Notes under the pieces: generated by a model
The model's input: the letters and a program-made list of their open reading frames with translations, nothing else
What the model was told of the DNA's origin: nothing
The model's database searches: none
Source: Povalibacter uvarum
GTDB taxonomy: Bacteria; Pseudomonadota; Gammaproteobacteria; Steroidobacterales; Steroidobacteraceae
Length of the DNA: 64,000 nt
Assembly (NCBI RefSeq): GCF_014202975.1
Contig: NZ_JACHHZ010000006.1
Coordinates: 62,001-126,000, forward strand
Direction: 5' to 3'
In this document: positions 50,425 through 61,391 of the stretch, one piece after another
Layout of the letters: the number at the start of each line of letters is the position of its first letter
Position numbering within the stretch: the first letter of the stretch is position 1
Program-made: the position numbers and the translations under genes

Positions 50425-50472
50425 GCTGACGGCGACACTTCACACCCTTGAAGCAGCCCCGACTATACCTCC

Positions 50473-51585
50473 ATGAATGAACAACCGCCCGGTTCGATGC
50501 GTCCGCTGGTCGTGAGATGCGGCGCCTTTGGCGACATGGTGCTGCTGACTCCTCTCATCCGCCGGCTGGCCGAACGCTTCCAGCAGCCCGTCGATCTGGT
50601 GTCCTCGGGTCCCTGGACGATTCCCCTGCTGCAGGGACAGCCCGGCGTCGGCCGCATCCATTTGCTCGAGAGCCGCAACACCCCCTACTGGCTCAACTTT
50701 CCGAAACAGCGCATCGCGCGCGAGCTGCGCCGCAACGGACCGGCACCCGCATGGTTCTGCGACGGCAACGGAGCCGCCTTCGATGTACTGCAAAAGGGAG
50801 GCGTGCCGAAGGACTGGGTGCTCGATGTTCGCGACCTCGCATTCGGTGCGCGTGAGCACTTCGTCATACGATGGTCGCGCTTCGCGAACATGACGCCGCC
50901 CGGACTGAGCGTCGCTCCATCGATGTCCCGCGATGGGATGATCGGTGATGGCACATCGCCGGTAGCTGTCCAGGCCGCGGTGATCGACGTCCTTCCCGCA
51001 TGGCGATCGGATCTTTCCACCTGGCTCGAATCGCGCGGCCTTGGAAACACGACACTGCATCTGGTCCAGGCCGGCAACAAGCGCACGATGCGCAGCGGCC
51101 GACGCGACCGGGCAACCAACACGAAGTACTGGCCCGAAGAACGTTGGGCCGAAGTCGTGCGGCATATCAGGCACCGATCGCCGGAGAGCAGCATCTTGCT
51201 GCTCGGCACGCCGGGCGAAAGTGAACTGAACGACGACATCATCCGCCTGAGCGCAACGAAGAACGTGCACAACGCTGCGCTCGACCTGCCGATTCCGCGA
51301 TTGCTGGCGCTGATGGAATCGGCCTCCAGCCTCGTCACCGTCGATTCCGGCCCTGCGCACGCGGCAGCGGCGGTGGGTTGTCCGCAGGTGGTCCTCTTCG
51401 GTCAGGCCGATCCCGAACTCTATCGGCCGTGGGGCGCCGCCGGCGCACAGGCCGAATGCCTCACCGGTACCGTCGACGGCCAGGCCAGCATGCTCGGCAT
51501 TGGTGCAGGCGAGGTCACGGCGGCGTGGGACGCACTCGAGAAACGAGCACGCCCGTCGCCCGCCGTGGGCGTCGCCGCGCACTGA
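50473..51585 (+). CDS. Glycosyltransferase family 9 (heptosyltransferase-like)
   Basis: 370 residues. VVRCGAFGDMVLLTPLIRRLAERF is the WaaC/WaaF-type start, and VTVDSGPAHAAAAVGCPQVVLFG is the ADP-heptose-site signature. It probably adds heptose to the LPS inner core or a related glycan. A later ATG at 50497 is possible. With the GT4 enzyme it forms a small divergent surface-glycan pair. Confidence 0.9.
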   Translation: MNEQPPGSMRPLVVRCGAFGDMVLLTPLIRRLAERFQQPVDLVSSGPWTIPLLQGQPGVGRIHLLESRNTPYWLNFPKQRIARELRRNGPAPAWFCDGNGAAFDVLQKGGVPKDWVLDVRDLAFGAREHFVIRWSRFANMTPPGLSVAPSMSRDGMIGDGTSPVAVQAAVIDVLPAWRSDLSTWLESRGLGNTTLHLVQAGNKRTMRSGRRDRATNTKYWPEERWAEVVRHIRHRSPESSILLLGTPGESELNDDIIRLSATKNVHNAALDLPIPRLLALMESASSLVTVDSGPAHAAAAVGCPQVVLFGQADPELYRPWGAAGAQAECLTGTVDGQASMLGIGAGEVTAAWDALEKRARPSPAVGVAAH

Positions 51586-51622
51586 CCGGCGTCGGCAGAA
51601 TCTGCCGTTCCATCGCGTTCGG

Positions 51623-52030
51623 TCATCCCGCCGGCGCATCGGCGGTCCGCGATCGCCCGTTGCTGTCCGCGAAGCGACGTGCGGAGGCGTTCATCGCGGG
51701 TGTGACGCGCCCGTGCTTTTCGAGTCGCGCCTGAATTCCCGCCACTGTGCGCAAATGGCCGCGGGCCAGATCCGCGATGGACATGCCCTCGTCGAACTGC
51801 GTCAGCAGACGCTGGTCTTCGTCGCTGCTCCAGGGCTTGCCTGCATTGTCGGCTGTCGATGCGCGCGACCTCGGCTTAGGGCGTCGCTCGAGAATCCATA
51901 GGACCAGAAACAATGCACGCACCACGTCCGCCGTCTGATACGGGCTGTCCGCGGGAAACACCTCACCCGTAAGTGGATTGACGCCATTGGCCAGCGCCGA
52001 CACGATAGAGAACGCTTTCGTTTCGTCCAT
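51623..52030 (-). CDS. Small conserved protein of unknown function with putative DNA-binding helix motif
   Basis: 135 residues from ATG 52030. Two parts are visible: an N-terminal MDETKAFSIVSALANGVNPLTGEVFPADSP segment, and a C-terminal GKPWSSDEDQRLLTQFDEGMSIADLARGHLRTVAGIQARLEKHG segment that looks like a helix-turn-helix or SANT-like fold. It has no signal or membrane helix. I recall similar small proteins in other proteobacteria but know no function. A transcription-related role is inference. Confidence 0.75.
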   Translation of the reverse strand: MDETKAFSIVSALANGVNPLTGEVFPADSPYQTADVVRALFLVLWILERRPKPRSRASTADNAGKPWSSDEDQRLLTQFDEGMSIADLARGHLRTVAGIQARLEKHGRVTPAMNASARRFADSNGRSRTADAPAG

Positions 52031-52237
52031 CTCGATACCATCCGTAGTGAAAATTACGATCCCTGTTGTGCATGAGCGTCCAGACGCCGCTCCGCAGCCA
52101 CCATCAGACCACACGAGCTTCGCGCTGGTTGTGCGATATCTGGTCGCTTCCGCCAGAAACGCGATCAGAAGCGCACGATCCGCTGCCGGTGATGTCCCAG
52201 TGGCGTCAATGAATCGACTCGGAGGTCCTCTTTAACG

Positions 52238-53137
52238 ATGCGATCGTTCGCCTCCATCCTGCTGCTGTTCGCGGCGTGCCTGCTGACCGCCGCAGTGCTC
52301 GCCTACCCTTTCTGGTTGCTGGTCGGACTCATCGACGATCAGCCGATTCACCGTGTCCTGCACCGCGTGGCGATGCTGTGCGCGCTCGTCAGCCTGTTCT
52401 GGCTGTTTCGGCGCTGGCGGGTCGCGGACAAACACTCGACGGGCTTCGGCCTGCCCAAAGCCGCCTTCTGGAGACAGATCGGCGTCGGTGTGCTGGTGGG
52501 CGGACTCATCATCCTGCCGCCGCTGATCGCGCTGCAGATGATGGGCGTGCGAGTAACCGACGATCGTGTGGAGATGACCCTCTGGATTGCGGCCTCCGCG
52601 ATCGTGAAGGGACTGGCGACCGGGCTCGTCGTCGGGCTCATCGAGGAAACGTTCTTCCGGGGCGCGCTCTACACGGCCATCGAACGCGAATCGGGCAGCG
52701 CGCCCGCGATTCTCCTGCCGAGCCTCCTCTACGCGTCGGTGCACTTCCTCGGCGGACGGTTGCACGTGCCCGCGGATCAGATCGACTGGCTCAGCGGCTT
52801 CGCGGTGCTGGACAGGATGTTCATCGCGTACAAGGACCCCGCCGCCATTCTCGACTCTTTCGCAGCCCTGTTCGCCGTCGGTGTCCTGCTCGCGCTGGTG
52901 CGTCAGCGCACGGGCAACATTGCTGCGTGCATCGGGATGCACGCAGCGTGGGTCGGCGCACTGTATTTCTACGGCGCGATCACGGAATTCAATGCGGCCA
53001 GCGAAGCGCGATGGCTCGTGGGCTCGTACGATGAAGTCATCGGCTGGGGAACGGTGATGTGGATGGGCGTGCTCGCCCTCATCCATTTCGTCGTGAGTCG
53101 CGGCACTCCTTCCGTATCGGCCGCGGCAGTGCGCTGA
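52238..53137 (+). CDS. CPBP family intramembrane metalloprotease
   Basis: 299 residues with about eight membrane helices. The three CAAX/CPBP motifs are present: IEETFFRGALYTAI (EExxxR), YASVHFLGG (His) and CIGMHAAWVG (His). The family contains Rce1-like proteases and bacterial immunity or regulatory proteins. Its stop touches the facing LON-domain gene with no spacer. The function here is not indicated. Confidence 0.9.
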   Translation: MRSFASILLLFAACLLTAAVLAYPFWLLVGLIDDQPIHRVLHRVAMLCALVSLFWLFRRWRVADKHSTGFGLPKAAFWRQIGVGVLVGGLIILPPLIALQMMGVRVTDDRVEMTLWIAASAIVKGLATGLVVGLIEETFFRGALYTAIERESGSAPAILLPSLLYASVHFLGGRLHVPADQIDWLSGFAVLDRMFIAYKDPAAILDSFAALFAVGVLLALVRQRTGNIAACIGMHAAWVGALYFYGAITEFNAASEARWLVGSYDEVIGWGTVMWMGVLALIHFVVSRGTPSVSAAAVR

Positions 53138-53779
53138 CTACTGCAGATCTTCTTCCTGCTCGATCGCCTCGACTTTCACCCGCATGCGCAGGTGCTCGAG
53201 GCGCTTGAGCGGATCCTGCAATTCGAGGCACAACTGCTTCTCTTCGAGCGGCAGCGGCAGGATTTCAACCAGTCGCGAGCCCACCCATGTCGCATCCTCG
53301 TAGCGGATCGGAGTGAAGTCGTAGACCGGCGCCAGCTGCGGCAACGCGTGCTGCAACAACCGCACGAGGTATGCGCTGTCTTCTGGCACTGCCGTCGTGG
53401 TTTCGCGCGGCAGCCATTGAACATGCGCGATGTTGAGTCCATCGGACTGGCGACTCATCGACTCGATGCGAAAGGTATCTTCGCCGAGCGCGGTGATCCC
53501 AAGCAGCCCATCCTGCAGCCGCTCGAAATCCACGATGCGCGCGGATGTGCCGATGCGGACCGTGCTCGCCTCGCCGCCTGCTTCGACCCCTTCCAGAATC
53601 ATTGCGACACCGAACGTGGTGCCTTCGCGCATGCAGCGGCCGATCATGTCCACGTAGCGCGCTTCGAAGATGCGCAGCTTGAGTGGCCCTTCGGGAAACA
53701 GGACCGCGTTCAGCGGAAACAGTGGAATCGTGCGCGGGAGAGCCGTGGATTTTCGCTCGTTGACCGCTGCGGGCTCCAT
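53138..53779 (-). CDS. LON N-terminal substrate-binding domain protein
   Basis: 213 residues: LPRTIPLFPLNAVLFPEGPLKLRIFEARYVDMIGRCM is the LON N-terminal (PUA-like) fold; no ATPase or protease part follows. Such stand-alone proteins are common and uncharacterised; they may bind unfolded proteins. It is 6 bases after mpl, and is probably the third gene of one operon. Confidence 0.92.
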   Translation of the reverse strand: MEPAAVNERKSTALPRTIPLFPLNAVLFPEGPLKLRIFEARYVDMIGRCMREGTTFGVAMILEGVEAGGEASTVRIGTSARIVDFERLQDGLLGITALGEDTFRIESMSRQSDGLNIAHVQWLPRETTTAVPEDSAYLVRLLQHALPQLAPVYDFTPIRYEDATWVGSRLVEILPLPLEEKQLCLELQDPLKRLEHLRMRVKVEAIEQEEDLQ

Positions 53780-53785
53780 CGTGGG

Positions 53786-55165
53786 TCAGCCGGTCGAGCG
53801 CTCGCGCAGTCGCGCGAGCAGCTTGCCGTGAACTCCGTCGAAGCCGCCGTTCGACATGATCAGCACGTGATCGCCCGCTGTCGCGAAATCGTTGATCTCC
53901 GCGACGAGGGCACCGATGTCATTCACGGTCCGTGCACGCTCGCCGAGCGTTGCGACCGATGCTGCGACGTCCCACTTCACACCCGGCCCCTGGTAGAGCC
54001 ACACCCGATCCGCCTGGGCGAGCGAGCCGGCGATCGCTTCCTGGTGGGAGCCGAGCTTCATCGTATTCGAACGCGGTTCGAGCACGGCGATGAGTCGCGC
54101 CTTGCCGATGCGGCGGCGCAGGCCGTCGATGGTCGTATGGATCGCTGTGGGATGGTGCGCGAAGTCGTCGTACACAGTGATGCCGTCGACGACGCCTCTC
54201 ACTTCCATGCGCCGGCGCACGCCTTTGAACTCTCGCAGCGCCTCGATGGCCTTGCTGATTTCGACGCCCGCGTGGCGTGCCGCGAGGACTGCGGCAAGTG
54301 CATTCTCCGCGTTGTGACGCCCGACCATCGACCAGCGCACTTCGCCCATGCTGCGCTCGCCTTCCATGATCGCGAACGACGAGTAGTCGCCGCCCGGTTC
54401 GACTGCGATGTACCACGCGGTATCCCCCTGCGTGCCGCTCGAGAACCGCTCGACGGGCGTCCAGCAGCCCATGTCGATCACGTGCATGACGTTGGCATCG
54501 CCAGCGTTCGCAACGACCATGCCATTGCGAGGCACCATCCGCATCAGCTGATGGAACTGCCACTGGATCGACGCAACGTCCGGATAGATGTCCGCGTGAT
54601 CATGTTCGAGATTGTTGAGGATTGTGGTCCGGGGACGGTAGTGCACGAACTTCGCGCGCTTGTCGAAGAATGCGGTGTCGTATTCGTCTGCTTCGACGAC
54701 GAAGTACTTCCCGCCTCCGTCGCGTGCCGTCACGTTGAAGTTGCCCGGCACGCCACCGATGAGGAAGCCCGGGTTCAGGCCGGCGTATTCGAGTATCCAC
54801 GCGAGGATGCTCGACGTCGTCGTCTTGCCGTGCGTGCCGGCAACCGCGAGCGTCCATCGACCCGCGAGGATGTGCCGCGCCAGCCATTCGGGCCCCGAGG
54901 TATACGGAATTCCGCTCTCGAGCAGCGCTTCGACCAGTGGATTGCCGCGGCTCATGACATTGCCGACGACGACGACATCCGGTTTCAGCTTCAGCTGATC
55001 GGGATCGTAGCCCTGGATCAACTCGATGCCGAGCGCCGCGAGCTGATCCGACATCGGCGGATAGACGTTCTGGTCGGAGCCCGTGACGCGATGGCCCGCC
55101 GCCCTGGCGAGGGCAGCGATGCCGCCCATGAACGTGCCGCAGATGCCGAGAATATGGACGTGCAT
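53786..55165 (-). CDS. mpl: UDP-MurNAc:L-Ala-gamma-D-Glu-meso-DAP ligase Mpl
   Basis: 459 residues of the Mur ligase family. HILGICGTFMGGIAALARAAGHRVTGSD is the N-terminal nucleotide fold and AVAGTHGKTTTSSILAWILEYAG the ATP loop; FDKRAKFVHYRP and NNLEHDHADIYPD follow. It recycles murein tripeptide onto UDP-MurNAc, which implies meso-DAP peptidoglycan. It lies between the membrane protein gene and the LON-domain gene. Confidence 0.96.
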   Translation of the reverse strand: MHVHILGICGTFMGGIAALARAAGHRVTGSDQNVYPPMSDQLAALGIELIQGYDPDQLKLKPDVVVVGNVMSRGNPLVEALLESGIPYTSGPEWLARHILAGRWTLAVAGTHGKTTTSSILAWILEYAGLNPGFLIGGVPGNFNVTARDGGGKYFVVEADEYDTAFFDKRAKFVHYRPRTTILNNLEHDHADIYPDVASIQWQFHQLMRMVPRNGMVVANAGDANVMHVIDMGCWTPVERFSSGTQGDTAWYIAVEPGGDYSSFAIMEGERSMGEVRWSMVGRHNAENALAAVLAARHAGVEISKAIEALREFKGVRRRMEVRGVVDGITVYDDFAHHPTAIHTTIDGLRRRIGKARLIAVLEPRSNTMKLGSHQEAIAGSLAQADRVWLYQGPGVKWDVAASVATLGERARTVNDIGALVAEINDFATAGDHVLIMSNGGFDGVHGKLLARLRERSTG

Positions 55166-55178
55166 AGAGATGCGTGTT

Positions 55179-55694
55179 TCAACCCTGCAATCGGGTAACG
55201 ATGAGCTGCGCCACTGCCAGCCCGGAATAGGCGATCGCTACCGTCAGCGCCATTCCGGTGAGCAGGCCCTGACCGAGCGCATGCATGAAGATACGACCCT
55301 GGATGAGCGCCAGGGCGACGAAACGAATGAACAGCCAGGCGATGTATGGTTTCTGCTCCGGACCGGCCATCATGATCTGGAGGACGCGTACCCCGATGTC
55401 GGCCAGCGCGAGCAGCACCCCGACCCCGAGCATGGCGGTCAGTGTCTGCATGAACCGCTCGCTCCGGCGAAAAAAAGAGAGCACGGCCCAGGGCCACAGG
55501 ATCATCATGATCGCATCGACGACGACGACGACGATGACCGTCCGCAGCTGCAGACCCAGCAGCTGCACCTGGATGAAACTCGCGGCGACGTACATCGCGA
55601 GCGCAAGGGCCACCAGGAATTGCGACGCGGGAAGGTCCTGCGGGCCTTTGCGCCACAGCGCAATGTCGAGGAAGGTTTGCAATAATTTCAACAT
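55179..55694 (-). CDS. Inner-membrane protein of unknown function
   Basis: 171 residues from ATG 55694 (MLKLLQTFLDIALWRKGPQDLPAS). Four to five hydrophobic segments are visible (about 28-50, 55-75, 90-110, 120-140, 145-165). I do not recognise a named family. The stop is 13 bases before mpl and the start is 26 bases from divergent rnd. A role in cell-wall recycling is suggested only by the neighbour. Confidence 0.8.
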   Translation of the reverse strand: MLKLLQTFLDIALWRKGPQDLPASQFLVALALAMYVAASFIQVQLLGLQLRTVIVVVVVDAIMMILWPWAVLSFFRRSERFMQTLTAMLGVGVLLALADIGVRVLQIMMAGPEQKPYIAWLFIRFVALALIQGRIFMHALGQGLLTGMALTVAIAYSGLAVAQLIVTRLQG

Positions 55695-55720
55695 GAGACG
55701 TTCCGCAGATTGTACACGCC

Positions 55721-56860
55721 ATGCCGCCGGCACTTCCGATCACGACCGCCGCTGAACTGACGCGAGCCCTGGAATTGCTGTCCGGCAGCAACTTCATCGC
55801 GCTCGATACGGAGTTCATGCGTGAGCGGACGTATTACGCGACGCTATGCCTGATCCAGGCAGCGACTGCGGACACGTGCGTGATCATCGACCCCCTCGCG
55901 GTGACCGACCTGACGCCGCTCTGGGAATTCCTGGCCGACCGCCGCCGATTGAAGGTGCTGCATGCGGCCCGGCAGGATCTGGAAGTCCTGTCGCAGGCGA
56001 TGCATCGCACGAGCCCGGGCAACGCCGATGCTCCGGCCCCTGTTCCCGGACCGCTCTTCGATACGCAGATTGCAGCCGGGCTGCTCGGGTTGTCAGCTCA
56101 GGTCGGCTACGGCTCCCTCGTTGCGGACCGGCTCGGCCACGTGCTGCCGAAGGGACAGACACGGACCGACTGGAGCCGCCGGCCGCTCAGTCCCGAACAA
56201 CTCGAATACGCCGCCGACGACGTACGCTACCTCGTCCCGCTGTATCTCAATCTCCAGGACGCGCTCGAAGAACGCGGGCGATTGGGCTGGCAGATCGAGG
56301 AGGCGCGGGAACTGGAGGATCCGAAGCTCTATCGCCCGGATCCCGCGGATTCATGGCGCAGACTGAAAGGGCTGGATCGGTTGCGCCCGGAACAGCGCGC
56401 AACGCTGAAACTGCTCGCGCAGTGGCGCGAGGCTCGCGCGATCCACAAGGACAAGCCGCGAGGCTGGATTCTTTCCGACGAATCGATGCGCGAGATTGCG
56501 GATCGCCTGCCGCGCACCGGCGAGCAGCTGGAGACGATCGATGGCCTGTCTGCGAATTTCCTGCGCAAGCGCACCGACGAGATGCTGGACCTGGTGACGC
56601 AGGGCCGTGCCAACGCCACCGCTGAAGCGCCGGCGGTGACGCCTCCCAGACCGGACCCGCAGAAGCTCGCGCTGGCCAATCGCCTGCTGTCGATCGTTCG
56701 CGACGAAGCTCAGCGCAACAGCATTGCGCCCGAGCTTCTCGCGACACGCCGCGACGTCGAACAGCTGGTCTTCTCAGGGCGCTCCGATCACCTGATGCAG
56801 GGATGGCGCCGGGAAGTCATCGGCGAGCGGCTGGTCGAACTCGCGACCGCCGCCGCCTGA
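55721..56860 (+). CDS. rnd: Ribonuclease D
   Basis: 379 residues. The DEDDy exonuclease domain shows FIALDTEFMRERTYYATLCLIQ (DxE), LHAARQDLEVL and YAADDVRYLVPLY (YxxxD). HRDC domains follow (about 210-375). It trims 3' ends of tRNA precursors and other RNAs. It converges with adk with a 3-base gap. Confidence 0.95.
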   Translation: MPPALPITTAAELTRALELLSGSNFIALDTEFMRERTYYATLCLIQAATADTCVIIDPLAVTDLTPLWEFLADRRRLKVLHAARQDLEVLSQAMHRTSPGNADAPAPVPGPLFDTQIAAGLLGLSAQVGYGSLVADRLGHVLPKGQTRTDWSRRPLSPEQLEYAADDVRYLVPLYLNLQDALEERGRLGWQIEEARELEDPKLYRPDPADSWRRLKGLDRLRPEQRATLKLLAQWREARAIHKDKPRGWILSDESMREIADRLPRTGEQLETIDGLSANFLRKRTDEMLDLVTQGRANATAEAPAVTPPRPDPQKLALANRLLSIVRDEAQRNSIAPELLATRRDVEQLVFSGRSDHLMQGWRREVIGERLVELATAAA

Positions 56861-56863
56861 TCG

Positions 56864-57742
56864 TCACTTCTTTCGCGCGGCCTTCTTGGCCGGGCGCTTC
56901 TTCGCGACCTTCGCACGCTTCGCGGTCTTGGGGGCTGCCTTGACGCGCTTCGCCTTCGGTGCCGGCTTGCGAGCGGACTTCGCCTTCGCCGTCCTCACAG
57001 CAACCTTCTTGGTCTTCTTCGCGGGCTTGCGCGCGGCCTTAACGACGACCTTGTTCCTGGGCACCTTCGCGGTGCTGACTTTCACGCTCGACGGCGGCAG
57101 CGGCTTCGCAAGCGCGGCGGCCTCCATCCGTTCGAACACGGAGTCGAGCTCGCCTTCGCCGGCGATCGTGCGCAGCAGGCCGAGCTTCGCGTAGTAGTCG
57201 ATGAGCGGCTGGGTCTGCTTCTCGTAGACCTCGAGCCGGCGGCCGATGACTTCTTCCTTGTCGTCCGGACGCTGAAAGAGCTCGGCGCCTTCGCGCGGGC
57301 ACGTTGTCGCACCGTTGAGGGAATGCACGTTATAGACCGTGCCGCACTTCGGGCAGGTGCGCCGGCCGGCCAGACGCTGCATGAGCGTCTCGCGGCGAAC
57401 GTCCAGCAGGAGCACGGCGTCGATGGGCTGGCCGATGTCCTTCAGGAGCGCATTGAGCGAGTTCGCCTGGTCTTCGTTGCGAGGAAAACCGTCGAGGATG
57501 AATCCGTTGGCGGCGTCGGGACGGGCCAGCCGGTCTCGAATGAGTCCAAGGACGATATCGTCGGACACGAGCTGACCGGCTTCCATGACGGCCTTGGCCT
57601 TGAGGCCAAGCTCCGTGCCTCGCGCAACTGCATCGCGCAGCAGGTCCCCGGACGACACCTGGGGCACGCCGTACTTGGCCTGCAGCCTCTGTGCCTGTGT
57701 GCCCTTGCCCGAACCGGGCGCTCCCAGCAAAACGATACGCAT
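56864..57742 (-). CDS. adk: Adenylate kinase with a histone H1-like C-terminal tail
   Basis: 292 residues where about 215 is usual. The core is complete: P-loop GAPGSGKGTQAQRL (7-20), SSGDLLRDAV, DGFPRNEDQA and Arg-rich LID end. The LID is the long, metal-binding type: Cys130, Cys133, Cys148 and Glu151 replace the usual Gram-negative residues. After about residue 213 an in-frame tail of about 79 residues is almost only Lys, Ala, Arg, Pro and Val, in KPAKK/KAKRVKAA repeats like H1 or AlgP. The tail is in the same open frame with no sign of a shift. Tail function is unknown; nucleic-acid binding is inference. Confidence 0.95.
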   Translation of the reverse strand: MRIVLLGAPGSGKGTQAQRLQAKYGVPQVSSGDLLRDAVARGTELGLKAKAVMEAGQLVSDDIVLGLIRDRLARPDAANGFILDGFPRNEDQANSLNALLKDIGQPIDAVLLLDVRRETLMQRLAGRRTCPKCGTVYNVHSLNGATTCPREGAELFQRPDDKEEVIGRRLEVYEKQTQPLIDYYAKLGLLRTIAGEGELDSVFERMEAAALAKPLPPSSVKVSTAKVPRNKVVVKAARKPAKKTKKVAVRTAKAKSARKPAPKAKRVKAAPKTAKRAKVAKKRPAKKAARKK

Positions 57743-57796
57743 GATGTCGGCGACGACCTCCGAAGCAAAGGGGCGCTACCCTACCGAAAACGGGGC

Positions 57797-57900
57797 TTGC
57801 TGGCCAACTGGCAACCGGTGGACTTCGCAGGAATGGTCCCGGGCCGACGTTCGATTCCGGCCAGCTAGCATGCTAGCCAGCTAGCCGGCTAGCTGGCTTC
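57797..57900. repeat. Octamer array, locus 8 (adk-pfp gap)
   Basis: Perfect 8-base period at 57861-57892: CCAGCTAG, CATGCTAG, CCAGCTAG, CCGGCTAG, then CTGGCTTC. A weaker block with CTGG units (TTGCTGG, CCAACTGG, CAACCGG) lies at 57797-57819. It sits in the divergent promoter region of adk and pfp. Confidence 0.7.
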
Positions 57901-57951
57901 TTCCTGCGCTATCCTTCGCCCCCCAAATTCCAATCACCTCAGGGGTCTGCA

Positions 57952-59223
57952 ATGCCTGCAAAGAAACCTCGTAACGCCTTCTATGCCCAGTCGGGCGGCG
58001 TTACTGCCGTGATCAACGCGTCGGCCTGCGGGGTCATCGAGACCTGCCGCAAGCACAAGAACAAGATCGGCAAGGTCTATGCCGGGCGTCACGGCATCGT
58101 GGGTGCTTTGACAGAAGATCTGATCGACACGACGAAGGAATCCGCGGCCGCCATCCGGGCCTTGCGGCACACGCCCGCCGGCGCATTCGGTTCGGCGCGG
58201 TACAAGCTGAAGAAGATGGAAGACAACCCGGCGCAGTACGAACGCCTGATCGAGGTCTTCAAGGCGCACGACATCGGCTACTTCTTCTATAACGGCGGCG
58301 GCGATTCGGCCGACACGTGCCTGAAGGTCTCGCAGCTTGCCGACAAGCTTGGGCTTCCGATCCAGGCGATTCACGTGCCGAAGACAGTCGACAACGATCT
58401 GCCGATCACGGATTGCTGTCCCGGGTTCGGCTCGGTCGCGAAGTACGTTGCCGTGTCGATCCGCGAAGCCGGCTTCGACGTCGCCTCGATGGCGAAGACT
58501 TCGACGAAGGTCTTCATCATGGAAGTCATGGGTCGTCACGCCGGATGGATCGCCGCGGCGGGCGGTCTCGCGTCAGAGAAAGAAGGCGATGCGCCGCACA
58601 TCATCCTGTTCCCCGAAATCACATTCGACGAAGAGCGCTTCTGCGCGCGCGTGAAGGAGTGCGTGGAGAAGTTCGGCTACTGCGCGATCGTAGTGTCGGA
58701 AGGCGTGAAGAACACGGACGGCAAGTTCCTCTCCGATGCCGGCCTGCGCGATGCATTCGGCCATGCACAGCTCGGCGGTGTCGCGCCCGTGATCGCCCAG
58801 CTGATCAAGTCGAAGCTCAACTACAAGTATCACTGGGCGGTCGCCGACTACCTGCAGCGCGCTGCGCGCCACATCGCATCGAAGGTCGACGTCGATCAGG
58901 CTTACGCGCTGGGCAAGGCCGCGGTCGAGCTCGCGTTGAAGGGTCACAACTCCGTCATGCCGACCGTCGTGCGCGCTTCGCAGAAGCCCTACAAGTGGAA
59001 GCTGGGCATCGCGAAGCTCAGCGATGTCGCGAACCAGGAAAAAATGGTGCCGCGCGACTACATAACAGAAGACGGTTTCTTTATTACCGAGAAGGCCCGT
59101 CGCTATCTGAGCCCGCTGATTCAGGGAGAAGACTATCCTCCCTACAAGAACGGGCTGCCGCGGTACGTCGAACTGCGCAACGCACCGGTGAAGAAGAAGC
59201 TCGACAAAACCTTTGTGCTATAG
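57952..59223 (+). CDS. pfp: Pyrophosphate-dependent 6-phosphofructokinase
   Basis: 423 residues. YNGGGDSADTCLKVS (113-127) has Asp at the place where ATP enzymes have Gly, and PKTVDNDLPITDCC has Lys where ATP enzymes have Gly; both mark PPi use. MEVMGRHAGWIAAA and the fructose-6-phosphate residues follow. It reversibly phosphorylates fructose 6-phosphate with PPi, so it can serve glycolysis and gluconeogenesis. The PPi-pumping hppA gene is next in the same direction. Confidence 0.95.
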   Translation: MPAKKPRNAFYAQSGGVTAVINASACGVIETCRKHKNKIGKVYAGRHGIVGALTEDLIDTTKESAAAIRALRHTPAGAFGSARYKLKKMEDNPAQYERLIEVFKAHDIGYFFYNGGGDSADTCLKVSQLADKLGLPIQAIHVPKTVDNDLPITDCCPGFGSVAKYVAVSIREAGFDVASMAKTSTKVFIMEVMGRHAGWIAAAGGLASEKEGDAPHIILFPEITFDEERFCARVKECVEKFGYCAIVVSEGVKNTDGKFLSDAGLRDAFGHAQLGGVAPVIAQLIKSKLNYKYHWAVADYLQRAARHIASKVDVDQAYALGKAAVELALKGHNSVMPTVVRASQKPYKWKLGIAKLSDVANQEKMVPRDYITEDGFFITEKARRYLSPLIQGEDYPPYKNGLPRYVELRNAPVKKKLDKTFVL

Positions 59224-59248
59224 TCCAGCGCCTTTTTCTGGCAGCTTT

Positions 59249-59279
59249 TACAGCGGAAAAACCTGCATTTTTCGCTGTA
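59249..59279 (+). other. 12-bp stem-loop between pfp and hppA
   Basis: TACAGCGGAAAA pairs with TTTTTCGCTGTA (one G-T) around a 7-base loop, 25 bases after the pfp stop and 49 before hppA. No T-run follows. It may reduce read-through, protect the pfp message, or regulate hppA. The hppA ATG itself has a strong ribosome site, GGGGGAGGGG. Confidence 0.55.
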
Positions 59280-59328
59280 TGCAATCACTTAAGAATCGAA
59301 GCCCGTTTTTGGGGGAGGGGAAAGTTTC

Positions 59329-61380
<2,052 letters not shown>

Positions 61381-61391
61381 GAAGGAAGCAG

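Noticed and set aside
53192-55198. A 668-codon open frame on the plus strand
   Set aside because: It lies opposite mpl and the LON-domain gene, which have clear family motifs. The translated product is His/Arg/Asp-rich without domains, typical of an antisense shadow in GC-rich DNA.
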